Shown: positions 51,513 through 61,105, numbered from the stretch's first letter. The stretch: 64,000 nucleotides of DNA from Staphylococcus equorum (GCF_029024965.1 NZ_CP118982.1:806001-870000); one strand, 5' to 3'. The notes: generated by a model not told the origin, from the sequence alone. Numbers and translations: made by a program.

Positions 51513-52493
51513 GTGCAAAAAGTACGGGGTATCATGATGACCTTGGTAATTGCAATGGTTGCAACAATATTAGGAAGTGAATTTCCAGTCATTGGCGGTG
51601 CAATTTTTGCTATTATTATAGGAATTATTATCAATAATATAATTTTAATTCCTAAAAAATATGAAGCTGGTATCAAGTATAGTAGCAAAAAGATTTTGCA
51701 TTACAGCATTATCGTGCTTGGGTTTACATTGAGCTTTCAATCTATTGGTGCAATTGGATGGAAATCGTTACCAATCATTATCATTACTTTACTTGCTGCC
51801 TTTATCACTGTGTTTTTGTTAATGAAGATATTTAAAATTAATGAACATCTAAGTATTTTAATAGGGGTTGGAACAGCAATATGTGGTGGATCGGCAATTG
51901 CTGCAACAAGTCCAGTAATTAAAGCGAAAGAAAGTGAAGTAGCATTCGCTATTTCTACGATATTTTTATTTAATTTAATAGCAGTATTTGTATTTCCACC
52001 ATTAGGCCACGTATTAAATATGGGGCAAACTGCATTTGGATATTTTGGAGGAACCGCTATTAATGATACTTCAAGTGTGATTGCTGCAACTTCAAACTAT
52101 GGCAATACAGCCTTAGAAACAGGGGCAGTTGTAAAATTAACGCGTACTTTAATGATTATACCGGTGGTACTCTTTTTTACATATAGAACGATACGTAAAG
52201 AAAAAGCGAAACAAACTGATACATCTATTGCTAAAATATTTCCATGGTTTATTGTATGGTTTATCGTAGCATCTTTAATAAGCACTGTTTTTAATTTTTC
52301 ACCAACAGTGATACATGTATTCCAACAAATTTCATTGTTTTTAATTACAATGGCAATGGCTGGCATTGGATTAAGTGTTGATTTTAAACAATTTAAACAA
52401 GCAGGTATGAAACCGGTAATGCTTGGGTTAGTAACATGGATTGTCGTCATTATTTCAAGTTTAATTACGATGAAGTTGATAAACTTATTGTAA
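51513..52493 (+). CDS. YeiH/UPF0324-family putative sulfate exporter
   Basis: A 326-residue membrane protein with about nine or ten helices, matching UPF0324/YeiH. Conserved stretches are LGFTLSFQSIGAIG, GVGTAICGGSAIAATSPVIKAKE near residue 120 and GYFGGTAINDTSSVIAA near 170. The transported ion is not experimentally settled for the family. The open frame reaches 51432, but GGGAGGTGG at 51499 points to GTG 51513 as start, which also removes a non-conserved-looking extension. It is monocistronic or leads into the EVE-domain gene 72 bp downstream. Confidence 0.85.
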   Translation: MQKVRGIMMTLVIAMVATILGSEFPVIGGAIFAIIIGIIINNIILIPKKYEAGIKYSSKKILHYSIIVLGFTLSFQSIGAIGWKSLPIIIITLLAAFITVFLLMKIFKINEHLSILIGVGTAICGGSAIAATSPVIKAKESEVAFAISTIFLFNLIAVFVFPPLGHVLNMGQTAFGYFGGTAINDTSSVIAATSNYGNTALETGAVVKLTRTLMIIPVVLFFTYRTIRKEKAKQTDTSIAKIFPWFIVWFIVASLISTVFNFSPTVIHVFQQISLFLITMAMAGIGLSVDFKQFKQAGMKPVMLGLVTWIVVIISSLITMKLINLL

Positions 52494-52565
52494 TGTTTGT
52501 TCAGAAAGAAATTTTTGCATATAATAGGTTAGATAGAATTTTTATATGAGATAAGGAGTATCTAA

Positions 52566-53933
52566 ATGGCAGAGGAAACAAGTTATTTTTGGTTGAACTG
52601 CGGATATAATCGCTGGAACCATAATGAACTATTAGTAGGTCAGACGACATTATTTGAATCAGGTGCACAATTTAATCCTTCACAAGGTTTCCGATCATTT
52701 AAACAAGCTAAAGTAGGAGACCGTGTTATCTTTTATCAAGTACAAATGGATACTGGTTTATTAGGTTTGGGTGAAATCACAAGTGTACAAACAGGTGCTC
52801 AAAATAAAATTCGTGTTCATTTTCAATTACAAGAACAGCTTAAACCATTAACTGCGGATTATTTGAAAAGAAGCGAACAATTAGAATTTAGAATGAGAAA
52901 TATGAAAGAAACTTTATTTAATCAAATAACACAAGAAGAATTTGAGTTAATTGTTAGTTTAGGTAAAGGAGAAACAAAAATTCCTCGATACTTTTTTATA
53001 GCGGAAGAACAAGAGTTCGAACCTAAATCATACAATACAATATATACGCACACATATAACGGTATTAAACGAAATGGTTATCATTTTTACACGCAACTTG
53101 AAATAGGTGATCAACTTATTTTTTATAATAAAAATAGAGATCAGTCCGTCATTGGTGTAGGAGAAGTAAGTAAGCATATACATGAAAAAGCACCTATACC
53201 TGGGAGAACAAACAGTACTGCAATTGAGGTTTATTTTGAAAAGGAAATTGACCCTGTTTCATTGGGTACATTAAACAAACATCCTAAATTGAAAAATTTA
53301 TATTATCTTCAAGAAAACGCAAAACAAGCTATTGCTAGCATGTCAAAAACACAATTCGATGCGATTCGTGAAATAAGTAAAAATGATGGTATGAAATCAC
53401 AGTTTGAAGCTGTTAAAAGTGGTCAGATGATTGATGAACATACTGAAGATTTAAAACCGTTTATTTTACTCGTAGTTGATAAAGGAGAAGGCTTAAAGGC
53501 AGCTGAAGATTTATTACAAAAAACGAATGCGAAACCAGTGATAACTTCTGGTCATCCTGACTTTTCTGAAAATATGTTGTACGGGAAGTATTTACCAAAT
53601 GAAACAGGTGCACTGTACTACAGAGAAGGGTTTATAACGAATCTTATGCCTCGTACAGATAAAAGCTACCTTGTTATAGATAACTTTAATCGTATTGATC
53701 CTGATATATTCCAAACATATATCAATATGCTTGAAGGTTATGAAATAACATTACCACGCTATAATAGAGATGGTAGTATGGTTAAATGGTCTAGAAAAAA
53801 AGATTCATTTTATCATTTTAATCCAAATTGGCATATTGTGGGTATCACATATGATGACTTAAATGAAATTAAGCAAAAATATACTGAACAATTTTTGAAA
53901 TATACAAGAATCGTGAAAGTAAATCAAGACTAA
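52566..53933 (+). CDS. Tandem EVE (PUA-like) domain protein with degenerate McrB-type AAA domain
   Basis: A 455-residue protein of unusual architecture. Two EVE-like domains appear in tandem: residues about 6-132 (YFWLNCGYNRWNHNELL, VGDRVIFYQVQ) and 141-272 (RYFFIAEE, IGDQLIFYNKNRDQ), with clearly parallel motifs. The C-terminal part (about 297-455) resembles the McrB GTPase fold: LLVVDKGEGLK (301-311) at the P-loop position lacks a true GxxGxGK(T/S), YLVIDNFNRID (368-378) matches the McrB Walker B region with Asn for the catalytic Glu, and IVGITYDD (424-431) stands at the sensor position. EVE domains read modified DNA bases, and McrB acts in modification-dependent restriction, but no mcrC is adjacent. 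Function unknown. The start follows AAGGAG. Confidence 0.65.
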   Translation: MAEETSYFWLNCGYNRWNHNELLVGQTTLFESGAQFNPSQGFRSFKQAKVGDRVIFYQVQMDTGLLGLGEITSVQTGAQNKIRVHFQLQEQLKPLTADYLKRSEQLEFRMRNMKETLFNQITQEEFELIVSLGKGETKIPRYFFIAEEQEFEPKSYNTIYTHTYNGIKRNGYHFYTQLEIGDQLIFYNKNRDQSVIGVGEVSKHIHEKAPIPGRTNSTAIEVYFEKEIDPVSLGTLNKHPKLKNLYYLQENAKQAIASMSKTQFDAIREISKNDGMKSQFEAVKSGQMIDEHTEDLKPFILLVVDKGEGLKAAEDLLQKTNAKPVITSGHPDFSENMLYGKYLPNETGALYYREGFITNLMPRTDKSYLVIDNFNRIDPDIFQTYINMLEGYEITLPRYNRDGSMVKWSRKKDSFYHFNPNWHIVGITYDDLNEIKQKYTEQFLKYTRIVKVNQD

Positions 53934-54248
53934 TTTTTAAGTCATAACTTATTTAAAGTTAATAATATAAGATAAGCTATGGATATATCCATACTTAAAA
54001 TAGAAGCATCAATTCATTGCATTTTATCAATGGATTGGTGCTCTTTTAAATTTTCGGAGTTTAAAGTGTTAGTCCGATTTAGTTTAAAACGTCCCATCGG
54101 TTATAATTAGAGGATAAATGACAATAAAATAAGATAACGAGTGATATAATGATTTAATTTTATAATTTTAGGATATAATAATAGTGTGGAGAAATCACAT
54201 TCTCTTATGAAGTGACAATATAATATTTTACTGTTAGGGGTGAAGTAT
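53934..54248. other. Gap between the EVE-domain gene and the DCC gene
   Basis: It contains a 14-bp hairpin with G-U pairs (GCATCAATTCATTG with CAATGGATTGGTGC, 54005-54043) and a short T tail, probably the terminator of the upstream gene. The remaining 200 bp show no gene; AGGGGTG at the end is the next ribosome site. Confidence 0.6.
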
Positions 54249-54632
54249 ATGCCAATAATATATTATGATGCCAATTGTGTATATTGCTATAACTATGCAA
54301 TTTGGCTAATACAAAATGGTTTGTCAAGACGTTATCAATTTGCTGAATTACAAGGAGAAACAGCACAAAATTTATTTGAAAATTATCCTGAAACAAAACA
54401 ATATGACAGTGTTATATTGCAAGAAGGGGATCATTTCGAATATAAATCTGATGCAATCACTACACTAATCACAACACTGACAAATTATAAATGGATCGGT
54501 ATATTGCTACATTTGACGCCTAAACCACTTAGAGATTTAGGATATCAATTGTTTGCTGATAATAGGGATAAAATGTGGAAAACGCATTGGCATCAGCCTA
54601 ATGCTTATGAGCAATCATTTTTTATTGATTGA
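54249..54632 (+). CDS. DCC-family thiol-disulfide oxidoreductase-like protein (DUF393)
   Basis: A 127-residue protein of the DCC family. The namesake DxxCxxC is seen as YYDANCVYCYNYAIWL at the N-terminus, preceded by IIYYD, and the family ends typically with a hydrophobic helix and an RD motif (LRDLGYQLFADNRDKMW). A thioredoxin-like redox role is inferred only from the CxxC. The frame opens at GTG 54240, but AGGGGTG lies there, so ATG 54249 is preferred. Ribokinase follows after 19 bp, so the two are probably co-transcribed. Confidence 0.83.
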   Translation: MPIIYYDANCVYCYNYAIWLIQNGLSRRYQFAELQGETAQNLFENYPETKQYDSVILQEGDHFEYKSDAITTLITTLTNYKWIGILLHLTPKPLRDLGYQLFADNRDKMWKTHWHQPNAYEQSFFID

Positions 54633-54651
54633 ATAGACGGAGGAAGCAAAT

Positions 54652-55515
54652 ATGGAGAACATTGTTGTAATAGGTAGTTCATCAATTGATTTAGTAGTGA
54701 AAACAGACGTTTTACCACAAGCAGGTGAAACAGTTATGGGTAATTCATTTTTTACAACTACTGGTGGCAAAGGTGCTAATCAGGCTGTTGCAGCAGCTCG
54801 TTTGAGTAATAAGGTCTATATGATAGGCGCTGTAGGCGATGATGAAAATGGTAAACAGATTATTGAGAACTTAGAACAAAACAATGTAGATACAACTTTT
54901 ATGGATAAAATTGAAAATGAAACATCTGGAACAGCGCATATTACACTGTTTGAAGATGATAATCGAATCATCGTTGTGCCTGCTGCTAATAATCATGTAA
55001 CGCCTGAAAAAGTGTTACCAAAACTCGAGCGCTTTGGTGCAGGAGATATTATTTTGATGCAACATGAAATACCAGAACATACAATTAAAGAAGTGACAGA
55101 TTATGCTGTGAAACATGATATGAAAGTAATATTAAACCCAGCACCATATCGTAACATTGACAAAGAAATTATAGATAAAGTGACTTGGATTACACCAAAT
55201 GAATCAGAAAGTGAACTACTATTTGAAAGCGGAGTAGATGAAGCACTGAAAGCTTATCCTCGTAAGCTTATTGTAACTAAAGGAGCAGCAGGAGCTATGT
55301 TTTACAATGATTCTCAACAACTTGTCAAAGGATATAAAAAGAAAGTCGTTGATACTACAGGTGCTGGTGACACATTCAATGGTGCTTTAGCTGTTGCACT
55401 AATTGAAAATAAACCTTTAGAAGAAGCCGTTGATTTTGCTAATTTAGCGGGTAGTTTTTCTGTAACTGGATTAGGTGCTCAAGGTGCGATGCCATACAGA
55501 AAAGAACTAGATTAA
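54652..55515 (+). CDS. rbsK: Ribokinase
   Basis: A 287-residue PfkB-family kinase phosphorylating ribose to ribose-5-phosphate. The N-terminal GSSSIDLVVKTD and TTGGKGANQAVAAARL bind the sugar. The anion hole and catalytic base lie in DTTGAGDTFNGALA near residue 240, and NPAPYRN with WITPNESE are ribokinase-like. No ribose transporter or RbsD gene is adjacent; ribose-5-phosphate links it to the deo cluster 2 kb away. The start follows GGAGG. Confidence 0.85.
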   Translation: MENIVVIGSSSIDLVVKTDVLPQAGETVMGNSFFTTTGGKGANQAVAAARLSNKVYMIGAVGDDENGKQIIENLEQNNVDTTFMDKIENETSGTAHITLFEDDNRIIVVPAANNHVTPEKVLPKLERFGAGDIILMQHEIPEHTIKEVTDYAVKHDMKVILNPAPYRNIDKEIIDKVTWITPNESESELLFESGVDEALKAYPRKLIVTKGAAGAMFYNDSQQLVKGYKKKVVDTTGAGDTFNGALAVALIENKPLEEAVDFANLAGSFSVTGLGAQGAMPYRKELD

Positions 55516-55598
55516 ACCCCTTAATTTGGGTATAATATAGTAAGATTATTAAATGACAACACAGATTAAAATAATTCTAATTTAGGTAAGTTAAACAC

Positions 55599-55627
55599 TT
55601 TACAGATTATAATGATTATTATATAAT
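55599..55627 (+). promoter_or_regulatory. dps promoter with PerR box in the spacer
   Basis: TTTACA (55599-55604), 17-base spacer, TATAAT (55622-55627). The spacer holds TTATAAT-G-ATTATTA (55607-55621), one mismatch from the PerR consensus. Occupancy would block RNA polymerase. Confidence 0.8.
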
Positions 55628-55696
55628 AATAAATGTGATCAAGAACTTGAGTTGTCATTTTGTAATGATAATTAAACTTAAAGGAGAGATTTTAGC

Positions 55697-56146
55697 ATGG
55701 CAAACAGTAATAAAGACGTAGTAAAAGTATTAAATGAACAAGTAGCAAACTGGACAGTAGCATTTACTAAATTACACAATTTTCATTGGTATGTAAAAGG
55801 ACCTAATTTCTTCTCATTACACACTAAATTTGAAGAATTGTATGATGAAGCAAGTCAATATATCGATGATTTAGCTGAACGTATTTTAGCAGCAGGTGGA
55901 AACCCAGTTGCAACATTAAAAGAAAGTTTAGACCTTGCAATCATTGATGAAGCTGGTAAAGGCTATAAAGCTGAAGAAATGGTAGAAGAACTATCTAAAG
56001 ACTTTGAAAATATTACAAAACAATTAGAAGAAGCAATTGAAGTTGCTTCAGCTGCTGAAGATGATGTAACAGAAGACATGTTCATCGGTATGAAAACAAA
56101 TATAGATAAACATAACTGGATGTTAAAATCTTATTTAGGTAAATAA
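55697..56146 (+). CDS. dps: Dps/MrgA-type ferritin-like DNA-binding protein
   Basis: A 149-residue miniferritin that stores iron, consumes peroxide and protects DNA. The ferroxidase motifs are LHNFHWYVKGPNFFSLHTKFEELYDEA (His and Asp/Glu ligands across the dimer interface). LAERILAAGGNPVATLKE and MLKSYLG complete the fold. A PerR box in its promoter matches peroxide and iron regulation of mrgA in S. aureus and Bacillus. It is monocistronic, behind AAGGAG. Confidence 0.94.
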   Translation: MANSNKDVVKVLNEQVANWTVAFTKLHNFHWYVKGPNFFSLHTKFEELYDEASQYIDDLAERILAAGGNPVATLKESLDLAIIDEAGKGYKAEEMVEELSKDFENITKQLEEAIEVASAAEDDVTEDMFIGMKTNIDKHNWMLKSYLGK

Positions 56147-56264
56147 GAGACTTCAGTCACATATATGAATGAATATTATATTTTGATTGAGTGATAAGCT
56201 AGTGCGAAAATAATCTAATTTTAGATTATAAGCATCAATCTGTTATCTTTGAAGGATTGCATAG

Positions 56265-56336
56265 TAGCTGTCTGATAACCAGTCAACGTTGTAGGAGCGA
56301 GGAAAAATCAAATTTTGATTTTTCTTCGCTCTTTTT
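56265..56336 (+). repeat. Intergenic repeat element with hairpin (copy 2)
   Basis: It starts with the same 13-mer TAGCTGTCTGATA as at 18650. It then forms GAGCGA and AAAAATCAA paired with TTGATTTTT and TCGCTC (56295-56331), ending in TTTTT. The GC content of the outer stem differs from copy 1, but the core and order match. Confidence 0.55.
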
Positions 56337-56438
56337 CTATTTAAAAATCGCAACAATTATAAAAAAGGCCATGAATATAATCACTATCGCAGTGAATCCA
56401 TTTATTCGGAATTTCTATATCTTATCCATTTTTCATTA

Positions 56439-56484
56439 AAAAACAGGTCTTTCAAAACATGCGTTGTTTTGAAGGACCTGTTTT
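56439..56484. terminator. Bidirectional terminator between dps and deoD
   Basis: AAAACAGGTC, then TTCAAAACA, pairs with TGTTTTGAA and GACCTGTTTT around GCGT-like loop bases. Confidence 0.88.
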
Positions 56485-56510
56485 ATTTAAATAATGATTT
56501 GAAACATCAA

Positions 56511-57221
56511 TTACTCAGCCATTTCGAGTGCGACTTCCATCATTTGTGTAAATGAATTTTGACGTTCTTCAGCTGTAGTTGCTTCATCGCGTAAAATATG
56601 ATCACTCACTGTGAATATACCTAACGCTTTTTTACCAGCGTAAGTTGCATTTAAGTATAATGCAGCAGATTCCATTTCTATACCTAAGATGCCCATACGT
56701 TGCCATCTTTCATTAAACGTTGGATCAGCATTATAGAATGTATCAGATGATAATATGTTTCCTACATGTGTAGTTGCCCCAATTTCATCCGCTTTTTGTT
56801 TTGCTTTTAAAACTAAATCGAAATCAGCTAAAGGTGCGTAATGACCTGGAATATTATATTGCTCTACATAACTAGAGTTTGTAGAAGCGCCTTGAGCAAT
56901 AATTATATCGTAAAGGTTAACGTTTTCTTGTAATGCACCACAAGATCCAATACGGATAATTGTCTCAACATCAAAGAAATTATAAAGCTCATAAGAATAA
57001 ATTCCAATACTAGGTACGCCCATGCCTGATCCCATTACTGATACTTCTTTCCCGTTATAAGTACCAGTATATCCAAACATATTTCTAACTTCGTTGAATT
57101 GTTCAACATTTTCTAAATAGTTGTCAGCTATGTATTTTGCTCGAAGCGGATCTCCCGGCATTAATACTGTTTTTGCAATTTTAGTTCCATTGGGTTGAAT
57201 ATGAGGTGTAGATTTTGTCAT
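56511..57221 (-). CDS. deoD: Purine-nucleoside phosphorylase DeoD-type
   Basis: A 236-residue hexameric purine nucleoside phosphorylase releasing purine bases and (deoxy)ribose-1-phosphate. MPGDPLRAKYIADNYLE near residue 21 is the phosphate-binding motif, RIGSCGALQE near 85 is family-specific, and GIEMESAALYLNA near 175 holds the sugar-binding Met-Glu. The catalytic Asp is in TVSDHILRDE. Two ATGs (57227, 57221) follow AAGGAG; the second has normal spacing. It is divergent from deoC. Confidence 0.94.
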   Translation of the reverse strand: MTKSTPHIQPNGTKIAKTVLMPGDPLRAKYIADNYLENVEQFNEVRNMFGYTGTYNGKEVSVMGSGMGVPSIGIYSYELYNFFDVETIIRIGSCGALQENVNLYDIIIAQGASTNSSYVEQYNIPGHYAPLADFDLVLKAKQKADEIGATTHVGNILSSDTFYNADPTFNERWQRMGILGIEMESAALYLNATYAGKKALGIFTVSDHILRDEATTAEERQNSFTQMMEVALEMAE

Positions 57222-57364
57222 AATCATCTTCTCCTTTATGTTCTTTTATCAATTTAAAGATAACATTTGTTTATTATTATTGCGAATTTTTGTAATATAG
57301 ATAATAAGAGAGTGTTTATAAAGATATCTATTTAATTTTGCTTTATAATAATAAGTGAAATGAA

Positions 57365-57379
57365 TGTTTATTGTAAACA
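57365..57379. promoter_or_regulatory. Putative operator upstream of deoC
   Basis: TGTTTA-TTG-TAAACA is a perfect 6-3-6 inverted repeat 20 bp before the deoC start, in the divergent deoD-deoC interval. The regulator is unknown. Confidence 0.45.
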
Positions 57380-57398
57380 AAAATTAGGAGGTTTTAAT

Positions 57399-58061
57399 AT
57401 GAATTATGCAAAATATATAGATCATACATTACTTAAACCGGAGTCGACTAGAGCTCAAATCGACAAAATTATCGAGGAAGCTAGAGAATTTAATTTTAAA
57501 TCAGTGTGTCTTAATCCTACACATGTAAAATATGCAGCAGAAAAACTTAAAGATACAGAAGTATTAGTTTGCACTGTAATTGGATTCCCTTTAGGCGCGT
57601 CTACTACAGAAACGAAAATGTTTGAAGTTGAAGATGCTGTAAAAAATGGTGCTTCTGAACTTGATATGGTTATCAATGTTGGTGCATTAAAAGACGGACG
57701 TTATGAAGACGTACAAAAAGACATTGAAAGTGTTGTTGGTGCTGCGAACGGTAAAACAGTTAAAGTAATTATTGAAACATGTCTATTAACAGACGAAGAA
57801 ATAGTTAAAGCAAGTGAACTAAGTAAAGCAGCAGGTGCTAACTTTGTTAAAACATCAACAGGTTTTGCTGGTGGCGGTGCAACTCCAGAAGACGTGAAAT
57901 TAATGAAAGATACTGTTGGAGATGACTTAGAAGTGAAAGCTTCTGGTGGCGTGAGAAATCTTGAAGATTTCAACAAGATGCTTGAAGCTGGTGCAACGCG
58001 TATCGGTGCGAGTGCAGGCGTTCAAATAATTCAAGGCTTAGAAAGCGATTCTGACTACTAG
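57399..58061 (+). CDS. deoC: Deoxyribose-phosphate aldolase
   Basis: A 220-residue class I aldolase splitting 2-deoxyribose-5-phosphate into glyceraldehyde-3-phosphate and acetaldehyde. The Schiff-base lysine is K151 in [18 protein letters not shown] and VKASGGVRN are the other barrel motifs. The open frame starts at 57360, but AGGAGG at 57387 directs ATG 57399. It leads a same-strand run deoC-pdp-deoB, separated by 64 and 11 bp. Confidence 0.94.
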   Translation: MNYAKYIDHTLLKPESTRAQIDKIIEEAREFNFKSVCLNPTHVKYAAEKLKDTEVLVCTVIGFPLGASTTETKMFEVEDAVKNGASELDMVINVGALKDGRYEDVQKDIESVVGAANGKTVKVIIETCLLTDEEIVKASELSKAAGANFVKTSTGFAGGGATPEDVKLMKDTVGDDLEVKASGGVRNLEDFNKMLEAGATRIGASAGVQIIQGLESDSDY

Positions 58062-58125
58062 AATAGTTAAAAAAGGGATATATTATTAAGTTTGTATGAT
58101 AGACAAACAGGGGAGGCCAACTCAT

Positions 58126-59427
58126 ATGAGAATGGTAGATATTATTGAAAAAAAGCGTGACGGACAAGTACTTACGAAAGAGGAAATTGAATTTTTTATA
58201 ACTGGTTATACAAATGGTGACATACCGGATTATCAAGCTTCTAGTTTAGCGATGGCTGTATTCTTTCAAGATATGAATGATGAAGAAAGAGCTGCGTTAA
58301 CTATGGCAATGGTTAATTCAGGTGACGTTATTGACTTATCAGATATTCACGGTACTAAAGTTGATAAGCATTCTACTGGTGGAGTTGGAGATACAACTAC
58401 ATTAGTACTTGCACCTTTAGTTGCAGCTGTAGGTGTACCTGTAGCTAAAATGAGCGGAAGAGGACTAGGACATACAGGCGGAACGATTGATAAATTAGAA
58501 TCAGTTGAAGGTTTCCATGTTGAAATCAGTGAAGAAAAATTCGTTAAGTTAGTTAATGAAGCTAAAGTTGCTGTCATTGGACAAACTGGTAATTTAACAC
58601 CCGCAGATAAAAAATTGTACGGTCTTCGTGATGTTACTGGTACAGTAAATTCTATTCCACTTATCGCTTCATCAATTATGAGTAAAAAAATTGCAGCAGG
58701 TGCTGATGCAATTGTGCTTGATGTTAAGACAGGTAATGGCGCATTTATGAAGACACTTGAAGATGCTGAAGCTTTAGCACATGCTATGGTAAGCATCGGT
58801 AATAATGTAGGTAGAAATACAATGGCTATCATTTCAGATATGGGTCAACCTTTAGGACACGCTATAGGTAATGCCTTAGAAGTAAAAGAAGCGATTGAAA
58901 CACTACAAGGTAAAGGTCCTGAAGACTTAACTGAACTTGTAATGACCTTAGGTTCACAAATGGTTGTAGTGGGCGGCAAAGCAAAAGATTTAGAAGAAGC
59001 ACGTGCATTGTTAGAAAAAGCAATACAAGATGGTTCTGCTTTAGAAAGTTTTAGAACATTTTTAGAGAATCAAGATGGAGATGGCTCAGTGGTAGACGAC
59101 GTATCAAAATTACCACAAGCCAAATATCAAGTAGCATTACCAGCGGAATCATCTGGTTTCGTAACTGAAATTGTTGCGAATGAAATGGGCGTTGCCTCGA
59201 TGATGTTAGGCGCAGGTAGACAAACAAAAGACGATGATATCGATTTAAGTGTTGGTCTTGTACTGCATAAAAAAGTAGGCGACAGAGTCGATGAAGGCGA
59301 ACCTCTATTAACAATACACAGTAATCGCGAAAACGTTGATGATGTAATAGAGAAATTGAACCAAAGTATCACAGTAAGTGAACAAGGTGCAGAACCAACA
59401 TTGATTCATAAAATTATTACTGAATAG
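58126..59427 (+). CDS. pdp: Pyrimidine-nucleoside phosphorylase
   Basis: A 433-residue thymidine/pyrimidine phosphorylase. The phosphate-binding signature [13 protein letters not shown] lies near residue 81, and [19 protein letters not shown] near 108 is the family signature. The N- and C-terminal lobes frame a glycosyltransferase-type alpha/beta domain. It liberates deoxyribose-1-phosphate, which DeoB and DeoC process further. ATG 58126 is nine bases after GGGAGG; the upstream ATG at 58096 is poorly supported. Confidence 0.94.
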   Translation: MRMVDIIEKKRDGQVLTKEEIEFFITGYTNGDIPDYQASSLAMAVFFQDMNDEERAALTMAMVNSGDVIDLSDIHGTKVDKHSTGGVGDTTTLVLAPLVAAVGVPVAKMSGRGLGHTGGTIDKLESVEGFHVEISEEKFVKLVNEAKVAVIGQTGNLTPADKKLYGLRDVTGTVNSIPLIASSIMSKKIAAGADAIVLDVKTGNGAFMKTLEDAEALAHAMVSIGNNVGRNTMAIISDMGQPLGHAIGNALEVKEAIETLQGKGPEDLTELVMTLGSQMVVVGGKAKDLEEARALLEKAIQDGSALESFRTFLENQDGDGSVVDDVSKLPQAKYQVALPAESSGFVTEIVANEMGVASMMLGAGRQTKDDDIDLSVGLVLHKKVGDRVDEGEPLLTIHSNRENVDDVIEKLNQSITVSEQGAEPTLIHKIITE

Positions 59428-59438
59428 GAGTTGAGATA

Positions 59439-60623
59439 ATGACTACACCATTTAAACGAGTCCACTTAATTGTGATGGACTCAGTAGGCATAGGGGAAGG
59501 CCCTGATGCAAAAGCTTTTAACGATGAAGGCAGTCATACATTAAAACACACGTTAGAAGATTTTAATCAGTCATTACCTAATCTTCAAAAATTAGGTTTA
59601 GGTAATATTGAACCACTACCTGTAATTGAAAAAGAAGTAAAACCACAAGCTTTTTACACTAAAATGAGTGAAGCCTCTGTTGGTAAAGATACAATGACAG
59701 GGCATTGGGAAATTATGGGCTTAAATATCATGCAACCTTTTAAAGTATATCCTGAAGGGTTCCCTAAAGAGTTGATAGATGAAATTGAGTCATTAACTGG
59801 TCGTAAAGTAGTAGCTAATCGCCCTGCTTCTGGAACGCAAATTATAGATGAATGGGGCGAACATCAAATGAAGACTGGAGACTTAATAGTCTACACTTCA
59901 GCTGATCCAGTTCTCCAAATTGCTGCCCATGAAGATATTATTCCGTTAGAAGAACTCTATGATATCTGTGAAAAAGTAAGAGAATTGACCAAAGATCCAA
60001 AATATTTAATTGGTAGAATTATTGCCAGACCTTATCTTGGTGAACCAGGTTCCTTTAAAAGGACATCTAATAGACACGACTATGCTTTAAAACCTTTTGG
60101 CAGAACAGTTATGAATGAATTACAAGATGGTGGCTATGATGTCATTGCCTTAGGAAAAATAAATGACATTTTCGATGGCGAAGGTGTGACTGAAGCGGTT
60201 CGTACAAAAGATAATATGGACGGTATGGACAAATTAATAGAAACAGTACAACGTGATTTTAATGGACTAAGCTTTTTAAATCTTGTGGATTTTGATGCCT
60301 TATACGGACATCGTCGTGATAAAGCAGGTTATGCACAAGCGATTAAAGATTTTGATGAGCGTTTACCTGAACTTATCGAGCATTTACAAGAAGATGATTT
60401 AGTAATTATCACTGCTGACCATGGTAATGATCCAACTGCTGAAGGTACAGATCATACAAGAGAGTACATCCCAGTTTTAATGTTTAGTCCGAAAATTGCT
60501 GAGTATCATGAATTATCGGTAGATGCTACATTTAGTTCGCTAGGTGCAACGATTGCTGATAATTTTAATGTGAAATTACCAGAGTACGGAAGAAGCTATT
60601 TAAAAGAAATGGGCATTGAGTAA
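59439..60623 (+). CDS. deoB: Phosphopentomutase
   Basis: A 394-residue alkaline-phosphatase-superfamily mutase converting (deoxy)ribose-1-phosphate to the 5-phosphate. The metal motif [13 protein letters not shown] is at the N-terminus, the phosphorylated Thr lies in [13 protein letters not shown] near residue 87, and the second metal cluster is [16 protein letters not shown] near 325. It starts 11 bp after pdp, and its stop overlaps the next start (TAATG). Confidence 0.95.
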   Translation: MTTPFKRVHLIVMDSVGIGEGPDAKAFNDEGSHTLKHTLEDFNQSLPNLQKLGLGNIEPLPVIEKEVKPQAFYTKMSEASVGKDTMTGHWEIMGLNIMQPFKVYPEGFPKELIDEIESLTGRKVVANRPASGTQIIDEWGEHQMKTGDLIVYTSADPVLQIAAHEDIIPLEELYDICEKVRELTKDPKYLIGRIIARPYLGEPGSFKRTSNRHDYALKPFGRTVMNELQDGGYDVIALGKINDIFDGEGVTEAVRTKDNMDGMDKLIETVQRDFNGLSFLNLVDFDALYGHRRDKAGYAQAIKDFDERLPELIEHLQEDDLVIITADHGNDPTAEGTDHTREYIPVLMFSPKIAEYHELSVDATFSSLGATIADNFNVKLPEYGRSYLKEMGIE

Positions 60624-60976
60624 TGAAGAAAATAATTAGAATTTTATTTGGCATTGGTTTTAGCGTAGCTGGCGTGCTTCATTTTAAAGATGAAGAAAAT
60701 TTCAGAAATATTGTACCTGAATATTTACCATTTAGAAAAGCCGCAGTTTTAATCACAGGTGTGTTTGAAATCGTGTTTGGTTTATTATTATTAATCAAGC
60801 AGCCTTCAACATGTTTGAAAAAAACGATAAATGCTTTTCTATGGGCTGTATTCCCAGCTAATATTTATATGGCACGTAAAAATTTACCACTAGCTGGTAA
60901 GCAATTACCTAAATGGGCTTTGTATGGCCGTTTACCATTACAATTTATCATGATAAAAATGATTAGTAAGCTATAA
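60623..60976 (+). CDS. DoxX-like family membrane protein
   Basis: A 117-residue protein with four hydrophobic helices and the DoxX pattern: IRILFGIGFSVAGVLHF in helix 1, VPEYLPFRKAAVLITGVFEIVFGLLLL in helix 2, and LPLQFIMIKM at the end. Its ATG overlaps the deoB stop by one base, so it is translationally coupled to the nucleoside operon. Role unknown; DoxX proteins have been linked to redox and quinone functions in other bacteria. Confidence 0.8.
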   Translation: MKKIIRILFGIGFSVAGVLHFKDEENFRNIVPEYLPFRKAAVLITGVFEIVFGLLLLIKQPSTCLKKTINAFLWAVFPANIYMARKNLPLAGKQLPKWALYGRLPLQFIMIKMISKL

Positions 60977-60990
60977 TCGGTTAAATAAAG

Positions 60991-61037
60991 AAAGTGGCTG
61001 TTAGTATCCTTATTGGGAATCTAACAGCCACTTTTTT
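60991..61037. terminator. Bidirectional terminator between the deo operon and luxS
   Basis: AAAGTGGCTGTTAG pairs with CTAACAGCCACTTT (14 bp), with T tails, between convergent genes. Confidence 0.92.
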
Positions 61038-61105
61038 ATGCAATATAATTAAGTTAGGAATAAATGAACTCACAGTTATCTTAAGATAATTATTGGTTAG
61101 TATGA

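Larger units (their letters stand above)
56147..56510. other. Gap between dps and deoD carrying a repeat and a terminator
   Basis: No credible gene. A short frame at 56257-56439 overlaps the repeat and lacks a ribosome site. The stretch holds the repeat copy at 56265-56336 and the convergent terminator at 56439-56484. Confidence 0.7.

Noticed and set aside
56257-56439. 60-codon frame between dps and deoD
   Set aside because: It runs through the hairpin repeat and has no ribosome site; its hydrophobic end looks like chance AT-rich coding.
58347-58832. 161-codon antisense frame over pdp
   Set aside because: Overlaps the conserved phosphate-binding region of pyrimidine-nucleoside phosphorylase; no independent start signals.
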